From: Haloarcula marismortui ATCC 43049
Lineage (GTDB): Archaea > Halobacteriota > Halobacteria > Halobacteriales > Haloarculaceae
NCBI RefSeq assembly: GCF_000011085.1
Contig: NC_006396.1
Span: 620,001 to 684,000, forward strand
Direction: 5' to 3'
DNA length: 64,000 nucleotides
The stretch's first letter is position 1. Each line of letters starts with the position of its first letter. This document shows positions 57,941 through 64,000 of the stretch, piece after piece. The position numbers were made by a program, and so were the translations under genes. Under the pieces are notes generated by a model, which saw nothing but the letters and a program-made list of their open reading frames with translations, was not told the DNA's origin and did no database searches.

Positions 57941-58465
57941 ATGTCCTATCAAGCGGCGAACCCCCTGGCAGACGACTTCGAGCTCAAGCTCGGCGGGGCC
58001 TGGACCGCATACTGGCTGGCGTTCCTGCGTGTCGTAACCGGCTGGTGGTTCTTCCACGCAGGCGTAACGAAGCTCATCGAAGACGGGCTGGCCTACAGCT
58101 ACGGGCCGATGTATCTCAAGCAGATGACTGGCACGGCACTCGGTCCGATCCCCGTGCTGATGGGCGAACACTTGGGCTGGCTCATTCAGGCGATGGTTCC
58201 GCTGGGCGAGACGCTCATCGGGCTGGGACTGATGGTCGGCGCGCTAGTCAGGCTCGCATCCGTGTTCGGGGTCTTCTTCATGTCCCTGTTCTGGATCGGC
58301 AACGCGGGCTTCGGCCACGGGCTGGTCAACAGCGACTTCATGGGCCTGCTGCTGTTCATGACGATGATCGTGCTGGCCACCGGTCGCTACTATGGCCTCG
58401 ACGCGATCATCGAGAAGACCAAACTGGTCAAACGACACCCGAAACTCAGGTACCTGCTCGGCTAA
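57941..58465 (+). CDS. DoxX-family membrane protein
   Basis: 174 aa with four helices. The N-terminal AYWLAFLRVVTGWWFFHAGV and a GLGLMVGALVRLASVFGVFF segment match DoxX/DoxD-like proteins, some of which form part of thiosulfate:quinone oxidoreductase or quinol oxidase systems. Start at MSYQAANPLADD, preceded by a GAGGTGA Shine-Dalgarno and a TATA-like CCTTATATG near 57895. Its stop codon overlaps the strong ribosome site of the next gene. Confidence 0.82.
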   Translation: MSYQAANPLADDFELKLGGAWTAYWLAFLRVVTGWWFFHAGVTKLIEDGLAYSYGPMYLKQMTGTALGPIPVLMGEHLGWLIQAMVPLGETLIGLGLMVGALVRLASVFGVFFMSLFWIGNAGFGHGLVNSDFMGLLLFMTMIVLATGRYYGLDAIIEKTKLVKRHPKLRYLLG

Positions 58466-58473
58466 GGAGGTGA
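58466..58473 (+). promoter_or_regulatory. Strong Shine-Dalgarno before the 98-aa gene
   Basis: GGAGGTGA, a near-perfect complement of the archaeal 16S 3' end, six bases before the ATG at 58480. Such consensus sites are uncommon in this leaderless genome and mark internal operon genes. Confidence 0.7.
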
Positions 58474-58479
58474 CCACCA

Positions 58480-58776
58480 ATGCAACAACACACCACCGTC
58501 ATCGACAAAGCGGCGATGGCACTCAGCGGCGGACTGATGCTGCTGGGAGTCGTTGTCCTCGGCATCGTGGAGATACTGGCGGGTAAGCCCTACAGCGCGG
58601 CACCGCTGACGAACGACGCGGGCGAGATCATCGCGACCCCGATGGTCGATCCGACGCTCCGGACCGGGCTGGTCTTGGCCGGCCTCCTAGTCTTGGCCCT
58701 GTACGGGGTCTACAGGCTCGTCGCCCCAATGAAGACTGAGACGGCCACGACACAGCAAGAAATCACGGCAGACTGA
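58480..58776 (+). CDS. Two-TM membrane protein after doxX
   Basis: 98 aa: helices at residues ~14-34 (GGLMLLGVVVLGIVEILAG) and ~62-82 (GLVLAGLLVLALYGVYRLV) with an extracellular loop of ~25 residues between them and a short acidic tail. Cotranscribed with the DoxX protein and translated from its own strong ribosome site. Probably its partner subunit; no independent function known. Confidence 0.65.
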   Translation: MQQHTTVIDKAAMALSGGLMLLGVVVLGIVEILAGKPYSAAPLTNDAGEIIATPMVDPTLRTGLVLAGLLVLALYGVYRLVAPMKTETATTQQEITAD

Positions 58777-58967
58777 GCAGTCCTCGTTTTCGCTGTTTTG
58801 ACCCGACGTGTCGCTCTTATCTACAGAAATGATAGTGGGTGCCGTTCCACCCCACCGATTCCCCACTGACAATGTATTTACTGTGACTATATTAATCAGG
58901 TGGGGTAGTTTCTAATTCTGATAGAGCCCACCACAACGCTCATTTCTGTGGTGGTAGTGATTATTAT

Positions 58968-59660
58968 ATGCCTTCGCTGGTGGTCCACTACGCTTTTGTT
59001 GGGTTACTCGCCGCAACGCTGCTGGGTGCTGCATTCGATAAGCGGTCGTTGCTCCTGTCGATACTCGTCGTCACGTTTCCCGATGTAGACGCGTTCCTCG
59101 GTCTCTACTGGCAGGCCGGTCACCGAGCCGCGACGACGAACCTCGTCATCCCGGCGGTGCTGGCGCTCCTCATCGGAGCCGACCTGTACCTGCGCGACAA
59201 ATCGTATATTAAGCGCCGCTGGGGGGCGTACGGTGTTCGAGTCAGCTGGTTCTGTGTTGTGGTGTATGCGGTGGGTCACGTACTGCTGGACTTGATTACT
59301 GGCGGTGCGAACCTCTTCTGGCCGCTGTACGACCAGTTCTATCAGCTCAGCGGCCATCTGGAGCTGTCGAGCCAGCGCGGTATCGTCCAGACGTTCGTCG
59401 AGCTACCCGAGCCGCGCGCTCAGACAGCCGGTGGCACCGGTACGGGCGGGAGCGGTGGCTCGACCACGCAGTCGATGGGCAACTCCAGCGAGGTGCAGAT
59501 GAGTACCGGTATCGACCCCAATCCGGGCCAGCCGGAACCCGAGACTGTCGACCGTGTGTTCCCAATCGCCCGGAGCGGCTGGGAACTGGTCGTCCTCGTC
59601 GTCGGGACGCTCGCCACCGCCATCCGTCTGCGCATCGGCCACGACCTCCCGGAGGAGTGA
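58968..59660 (+). CDS. YdjM/DUF457-like membrane-bound protein, second copy
   Basis: 230 aa starting MPSLVVHYAFVGLLAATLLG, with His near the N terminus, FPDVDAFLGLYWQAGHRAAT and HVLLDLITGGANLFWPLYD, the Asp/His pattern of YdjM-type metal-dependent hydrolases. Four to five helices, then a Gly/Thr/Ser-rich loop and a final helix. Reaction unknown. Followed by the CDP-alcohol phosphatidyltransferase gene. Confidence 0.75.
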   Translation: MPSLVVHYAFVGLLAATLLGAAFDKRSLLLSILVVTFPDVDAFLGLYWQAGHRAATTNLVIPAVLALLIGADLYLRDKSYIKRRWGAYGVRVSWFCVVVYAVGHVLLDLITGGANLFWPLYDQFYQLSGHLELSSQRGIVQTFVELPEPRAQTAGGTGTGGSGGSTTQSMGNSSEVQMSTGIDPNPGQPEPETVDRVFPIARSGWELVVLVVGTLATAIRLRIGHDLPEE

Positions 59661-59732
59661 TGGGCTGCCGGTCGGCACTGTGGAGCGTTCGCTTTCGAGT
59701 CCTTCATATACGCCGTGGCCAACCGGGGAACC

Positions 59733-60419
59733 ATGGGCTTCGAGGTACGCCGACGACTCAGTGTCGCCGACACGGTGACGTTGTTCAACGCCGTCGTCGG
59801 GTTCGTCGCCGGAGCCATCGCCTTCACTGACCCCCATCTGGCCGCTCGGCTCATTCTGCTGGCGGTTATCGCTGACGCTATCGACGGAATCGTTGCCCGG
59901 AACGGCGACAGTTCGGCGGTCGGCCCGCTGCTTGACTCCGTGACCGACGTGGTTTCGTTCGGTGCGACACCGAGCCTCTTTCTCTACGTGCTGCTGACGG
60001 ACGCCTACGGCGGTATCGAGTCCGCGCACCCGGCCGTGTTCGTCGGCCTCGCGTTGCTCGCTTCCGCGTACGTCGTGTGCTCCATCGTCCGGACCGCCTT
60101 CTACTCGACGTACTTCGATTCTCCCGACGAGCGGCCGGGCATGCCGAACACCCTCGGGAGTATCATCATCGCGACGGCGTATCTGAGCGGCATCACGAAC
60201 CCGCTCGTCCTGAGTGTCGGCGCACTCGGTCTCTCGCTGGCGATGATCGCACCCTTCGACTATCCGAAACCCGGTCCCAAACACGCGGTGCCGATGGGCG
60301 TCGTGCAGGCGGTGGCCGTCGTCGCGCCGGCGGCGCTGTTCCGGGCCGGCCCGCGGGCGATGCTCGCCATCGCGCTACTGTTTTTCGCGCTCGGCCCGTG
60401 GTTTTACCCCGGAGAGTAA
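59733..60419 (+). CDS. CDP-alcohol phosphatidyltransferase (archaetidylserine synthase type)
   Basis: 228-aa membrane enzyme that transfers an alcohol to CDP-activated archaeol. The catalytic motif is ADAIDGIVARNGDSS...GPLLDSVTDVVSFG, fitting D-x2-DG-x2-AR-x7-G-x3-D-x3-D. Helices surround it. Start at MGFEVRRR after an in-frame upstream ATG. Length and PssA-like C-terminal half make archaetidylserine synthase the best guess. Confidence 0.85.
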   Translation: MGFEVRRRLSVADTVTLFNAVVGFVAGAIAFTDPHLAARLILLAVIADAIDGIVARNGDSSAVGPLLDSVTDVVSFGATPSLFLYVLLTDAYGGIESAHPAVFVGLALLASAYVVCSIVRTAFYSTYFDSPDERPGMPNTLGSIIIATAYLSGITNPLVLSVGALGLSLAMIAPFDYPKPGPKHAVPMGVVQAVAVVAPAALFRAGPRAMLAIALLFFALGPWFYPGE

Positions 60420-60544
60420 GACGCCAGCAGCTTCAGCCGTTCAGTTCCGCTCAGGCTCGTACAACTTTCGATCTTGATCGGTATATCTGGTGGTTTAAAG
60501 TCTGTTAATCCCATGCATATGCGATACGGAGTTCAACAGCAGGA

Positions 60545-62275
60545 ATGGAATTCCAGTTCTCTTGGTACCTATATACCCCTCTTCTCTCCGCCGCAGTTTC
60601 GCTTCTTATCGCTGGTGTTGGCGTGTACTATCGCGACTGCACGGGGTCTCGCTCTCTCGTTTTTTTGATGGTTGCCATCGCCTGGTGGTCGGTGATGTCT
60701 GTGATTGAACTCGGGGCGACCGACCTTGCAACGAAGCGCCTCGCACTCAAGCTCATGTATCCCGCAATTGGGGCCGTTCCCGTCGCGTGGCTCCTGTTCG
60801 CCATCCAGTACACGGGTCAGACTCGCCTTCCGACCCGCAAAGAGCTGGCGGGCATACTCCTCGGGCCTGTCCTGATGATCTTGCTCGTGTGGACAAACCA
60901 ATACCACGGGTGGTTCTGGTCCTCGATGGAGTTGGCTTTCCAGGGCTCGCTCCTCGTTTCAGTGACGGAGCGGGGCCCCGCGTTCTGGGCATGGACCGCA
61001 TACGCGTACGTCGTGATGGCTGTGGGGACCGGCCTCATGCTGAAGCTGGCACTGTTCTCAGGACGCGTCTACCGTACCCAGGCGATCGGACTCAGCCTGG
61101 CAGCACTCCTCCCGTGGGGAGGAAACATTCTCTACCTTACCGGCGTCTCAAGCGTATTTGACCTGACCAAGATCGGATTCGTGTTCAGTGGCGTCCTTCT
61201 GGGGGGCGCTGTTTTTCGTCGGCAACTGCTTCAAGTCATTCCTGCAGCCCGAGAGATCGCCCGGGACGAGATCGTCGCGTCGATGAAAGAGGCTGTCATT
61301 GTCGTCGACGAACGCGACGTTGTCATCGATCTCAATCCACAGGCGAAAGCCATTATCGGGACACCGGGGGCAGCGTGGATCGGCCGGCCACTTGAGGATG
61401 TGCTCCCCGGTTTGATTGAGCTCCGTGACTCGCCAACCGACGACATCCCAGACCGTGCCGAAATTACCGTGCCCGTGAATGGCGAAGAGCGAGCATACGA
61501 AGTACGACAGACACCGCTGCATCGTGGCTACGGCACAGTCACGGGACAACTGATCACACTCACTGATGTAACCGAGCGCAAACAACGTGAACAACGCATC
61601 GAGCGCCAGCGCCAGCGCCTAGAGGTCGTCAACCGCGTCCTCCGCCACGACATCCGTAACGATATGCAGGTCATTCTGGGGACCACTGAGAACCTCCTCA
61701 AATCACAGCAAGCCCAGCCACAACTGAAGCGAATCAAACGGAAAGGAGAGGATATTGTCACATTAAGCGAGCGGGCTCGCGACCTTGAGCGGTTCGTCGG
61801 GGACGGCGCAGTCGAAACTACGACCGTCGATCTCAGCGCTGTCGTTGCAGACGTAATAGCTGACCTCGAACGGACGTATCCAGACGTGGAGTTTCGCGTC
61901 GAACGGCCGGACCGGGCGGAGGTATCCGCCGTAGATTTGATCGACTCCGCGCTGAGGAACGTTCTGGAAAATGCGGCCGAACACAACGACCAGTCGGTCC
62001 CAGAGGTATCGGTGACGGTTATGGGACCCACAGATGACGGGGACGTTACGGTTGCGGTCGCTGATAACGGTCCCGGACTCCCTGACCGAGAGCAGGAGGT
62101 GATCGAAACGGGGACAGAAATGGCTCTCAAGCACAGCAACGGGCTGGGTCTCTGGATCGCCTACTGGACTATCACTACCTCCGGCGGAACCATCACGTTT
62201 GCCGAGAATACGCCACGAGGTTCGGTCATCACTATTCGCCTGCCATCTGCTTCAGCAGAACAGCCGAAGCCGTGA
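60545..62275 (+). CDS. Sensor histidine kinase, 7TM-PAS-HisKA-HATPase
   Basis: 576 aa. An N-terminal seven-helix sensor domain (~1-225, beginning FSWYLYTPLLSAAVSLLIAG) is followed by a PAS domain (~250-335, IVASMKEAVIVVDERDVVID). The phospho-acceptor H-box is VVNRVLRHDIRNDMQVILG, the ATPase N box NVLENAAEHND, then VADNGPGLPD and NGLGLWIAYW. No response regulator is adjacent. The signal it senses is unknown. Haloarchaeal 7TM kinases are common. Confidence 0.92.
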   Translation: MEFQFSWYLYTPLLSAAVSLLIAGVGVYYRDCTGSRSLVFLMVAIAWWSVMSVIELGATDLATKRLALKLMYPAIGAVPVAWLLFAIQYTGQTRLPTRKELAGILLGPVLMILLVWTNQYHGWFWSSMELAFQGSLLVSVTERGPAFWAWTAYAYVVMAVGTGLMLKLALFSGRVYRTQAIGLSLAALLPWGGNILYLTGVSSVFDLTKIGFVFSGVLLGGAVFRRQLLQVIPAAREIARDEIVASMKEAVIVVDERDVVIDLNPQAKAIIGTPGAAWIGRPLEDVLPGLIELRDSPTDDIPDRAEITVPVNGEERAYEVRQTPLHRGYGTVTGQLITLTDVTERKQREQRIERQRQRLEVVNRVLRHDIRNDMQVILGTTENLLKSQQAQPQLKRIKRKGEDIVTLSERARDLERFVGDGAVETTTVDLSAVVADVIADLERTYPDVEFRVERPDRAEVSAVDLIDSALRNVLENAAEHNDQSVPEVSVTVMGPTDDGDVTVAVADNGPGLPDREQEVIETGTEMALKHSNGLGLWIAYWTITTSGGTITFAENTPRGSVITIRLPSASAEQPKP

Positions 62276-62346
62276 CCGCCACTGTCGCCCCCTCCAGTCA
62301 GTAGTTGTGTGTCTCAATAGCGCCGCTTCAGTATATCTCAAACCGC

Positions 62347-63123
62347 TCAGACCGCGTCCTTGATGAACTCCTTCAGGAGGTCGTTGAACGTCTCGGCCTG
62401 TTCGACCATCGCCAGATGGGCAGCGTCGGGGACAAACGACACCTCTCCGTCGGGGATCTCGTGAGCCAGTGTCTCGTGATACGCGCGCGGAGTCAGTTTG
62501 TCGTGTTCGCCGCAGACGGCCAGCACGGGCACGTCAATCTCGCCCAGTCGCTCGCGCACGTCGAAACCGTGACACGTCATGAAGTCGCGGCGGGTTACCG
62601 CCTGCCCGACCGCCGCCATCTGCTCGCGGGAGCGAGACGCGGCCTCGTGGCCGGTGTCGTGGAACAGGCGGTCCCGTTCGTGCAGGAACTCGACGGCGCG
62701 GTCCCAGTCATCTGCGAGCCATTCCTGCAGCCCGTCGAACACCGGGAGTTCGGGGCCGGTCCCCAGCAACACTATCGCCTCGGGCGTCCAGTCCCGCTCC
62801 AGCGCGACCCACTGGGCGACGGCCCCGCCCAGCGAATTGCCGACCAGCACATCCGCGTCTGTCTCCTGCCCCACCGCAACAACATCGTCCGCGTAGGCGT
62901 CAAGTGTCGTGGTCCCGGTCCCGCTGTCGATGTCGTCAGAGTCCCCATGGCCTGACAGATCCAGCGCGACGGCGGGATGGGTCGGTCCGGACGGGGCATA
63001 CTGGCGGCCCCACACACGGTGTGTCGCACCGCTGCCGTGGACATACAACGCTGTCGGCCCTGTGCCAGCAGACTGTGTTCGTCTGTACGCTGTGACTCGC
63101 CCATCGTGATCGACCTGTTCCAT
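62347..63123 (-). CDS. Alpha/beta-fold hydrolase
   Basis: 258 aa. The nucleophile elbow is VGNSLGGAVAQW (Ser), the oxyanion/substrate region ALYVHGSGATHRVWG, the acid HDKLTPRAYH and the catalytic His DAAHLAMVEQ. Start at MEQVDHDGRV. Broad family of esterases, lactonases and hydrolytic dehalogenases; substrate unknown. Divergent from the Hsp20-like gene. Confidence 0.88.
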   Translation of the reverse strand: MEQVDHDGRVTAYRRTQSAGTGPTALYVHGSGATHRVWGRQYAPSGPTHPAVALDLSGHGDSDDIDSGTGTTTLDAYADDVVAVGQETDADVLVGNSLGGAVAQWVALERDWTPEAIVLLGTGPELPVFDGLQEWLADDWDRAVEFLHERDRLFHDTGHEAASRSREQMAAVGQAVTRRDFMTCHGFDVRERLGEIDVPVLAVCGEHDKLTPRAYHETLAHEIPDGEVSFVPDAAHLAMVEQAETFNDLLKEFIKDAV

Positions 63124-63237
63124 GCGGCACCGTTCGGAAGCGGTGTGGATAAAAGATTGGCGCACCCATATAGAGTGTGAACCGCATTCAAGCAACTCTC
63201 CTCATTTTTCTGCAGTACGGCGTATTTCGGCGATGAG

Positions 63238-63245
63238 TTTATATA
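63238..63245 (+). promoter_or_regulatory. TATA promoter of the hsp20-cdc48 operon
   Basis: TTTATATA, a strong haloarchaeal TATA box, 33 nt upstream of the ATG at 63271, predicting a nearly leaderless transcript. Confidence 0.65.
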
Positions 63246-63270
63246 CTTATAGCACTTACTTTTGGTTAGC

Positions 63271-63516
63271 ATGACTTCAGAACAGCAGTTGTTCGACGAG
63301 ACGCCCCTCCGCCGATTCGAGTACGACGACAGCGTCGTGTTCGCGGCGGACGTGGGACCTGCCGCCGATGCGAGTGTCGATGTGGTCGACGGGACCGTCA
63401 TCGTCGTCGCTGACGGCCACCAGTACGAACAGGAGATCCCCGCTGGCGACGCACGAGCGTTTATCAACCACGGGGTTCTCACTATCGAACTGTCAGGCAG
63501 CGAGGGAGATTACTGA
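63271..63516 (+). CDS. Hsp20-like protein upstream of cdc48
   Basis: 81 aa, MTSEQQLFDETPLRRFEYDD. Beta-rich with FAADVGPAADASVDVVDG, VIVVADGHQYEQEIP and HGVLTIELSGSEGDY, a trimmed alpha-crystallin fold. The start follows a TATA box. Its stop overlaps the CDC48 ATG (TGATG), so the two proteins are coupled; a substrate-handling partner of the ATPase is a reasonable inference. Confidence 0.75.
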   Translation: MTSEQQLFDETPLRRFEYDDSVVFAADVGPAADASVDVVDGTVIVVADGHQYEQEIPAGDARAFINHGVLTIELSGSEGDY

Positions 63517-64000
63517 TGAGACTCACTGTTAAACCACTCAAACAGAAAGACGCTGGCCGAGGCCTCGCGGCTATCGACCGCGCCGCGATGGACGAACTCG
63601 AACTCGAGAACGGCGACTACATCGTTCTCGAAGGGAAACAGGACAGCCGCGCAGTCGCCCGGGTCTGGCCCGGTTACCCCGAGGACGAAGGGAACGGCAT
63701 CGTCCGTATCGACGGGCAGCTCCGCCAGGAAGCTAACGTCGGCATCGACGACCCCGTCAACATCGAAAAGGCCGATGTCAACCCCGCGACATCGGTCACC
63801 GTCGCGCTGCCCCAGAACCTCCGGGTTCGGGGCAACGTCGGGCCGATGATTCGCAACAACCTCAGCGGGCAGGCCGTCACGCAGGGCCAGACGGTTCCCG
63901 TTAGCTTCGGTCTCGGACCGCTTTCCTCGATGTCCGGCCAGAAGATCCCGCTGAAGATCGCAGAGACCGAGCCCTCCGGCACGGTCGTCGTGACCGACTC
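63516..64000 (+). CDS. CDC48/p97-type AAA+ ATPase, N-terminal part
   Basis: Start of a gene cut by the window edge; 161 codons visible. MRLTVKPLKQKDAGRGLAAI and ELENGDYIVLEGKQDSRAVA are the double-psi barrel of the CDC48 N-domain, followed by VARVWPGYPEDEGNGIVRID and QNLRVRGNVGPMIRNNLSGQ of its second half. The two ATPase rings lie beyond the window. It unfolds proteins for quality control and proteasomal degradation. Confidence 0.93.
   Translation, partial: MRLTVKPLKQKDAGRGLAAIDRAAMDELELENGDYIVLEGKQDSRAVARVWPGYPEDEGNGIVRIDGQLRQEANVGIDDPVNIEKADVNPATSVTVALPQNLRVRGNVGPMIRNNLSGQAVTQGQTVPVSFGLGPLSSMSGQKIPLKIAETEPSGTVVVTD

Overview
The window is chromosomal DNA from an extremely halophilic archaeon (class Halobacteria). 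It is GC-rich, nearly every protein is acidic, and it carries haloarchaeal hallmarks: twin-arginine secreted proteins, halocyanin, digeranylgeranyl-type reductase, GHMP-type shikimate kinase, tRNA-Trp with a box C/D guide intron, DUF5794/DUF5795 neighbours, CDC48 with an Hsp20-like partner, and very short or absent 5' leaders behind TATA boxes. Haloarcula or a close relative is my best guess, by recollection of gene content only. No rRNA, transposase, CRISPR array or complete prophage is visible.

Layout. 1-10.5 kb: 2-oxoacid:ferredoxin oxidoreductase (korAB), a methyltransferase, a photolyase, a molybdate-binding TOBE protein, membrane proteins, a geranylgeranyl-reductase-family flavoprotein and a degenerate NAD-kinase-like protein. 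10.7-16.7 kb: an eight-gene minus-strand operon for a cytochrome bc-type complex (split cytochrome b, Rieske protein, halocyanin, several small membrane subunits), with flanking small proteins on the plus strand. 16.8-21.6 kb: UspA, endonuclease III, two tandem acetyltransferases, a Cys-less redoxin, a PRC-barrel protein and a TrkA-DHH protein. 21.9-27.6 kb: tRNA-Lys and intron-containing tRNA-Trp, both followed by unusual repeated copies of their own 3' ends, with guaB, small zinc proteins and carbonic anhydrase between or beside them. 27.7-36.6 kb: chorismate mutase/shikimate kinase and a potassium/stress-transport cluster (TrkA, two TrkH, UspA, APC-UspA fusion).

36.6-43.4 kb is the most distinctive segment: two PhoX-type secreted phosphatase genes, each in a cassette with a near-duplicate 140-residue protein. 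The second PhoX has gained a C-terminal cohesin-like module plus a dockerin-like Ca-binding module, and the gene just downstream encodes a membrane-anchored cohesin-like protein. This suggests a cohesin/dockerin-based way to hold a phosphatase on the haloarchaeal surface. Both phoX genes share a promoter and a distal 16-bp element at matching positions.

43.7-64 kb: PadR regulator, acyl-CoA and 3-hydroxyacyl-CoA dehydrogenases, class I fructose-1,6-bisphosphatase with a TrmB-like upstream site, a PGF-pre-PGF surface protein, glutamate dehydrogenase, a transporter, an acyl-CoA dehydrogenase broken by an in-frame amber codon, RtcB, DoxX, a CDP-alcohol phosphatidyltransferase, a 7TM-PAS histidine kinase, an alpha/beta hydrolase, and the start of CDC48 at the right edge.
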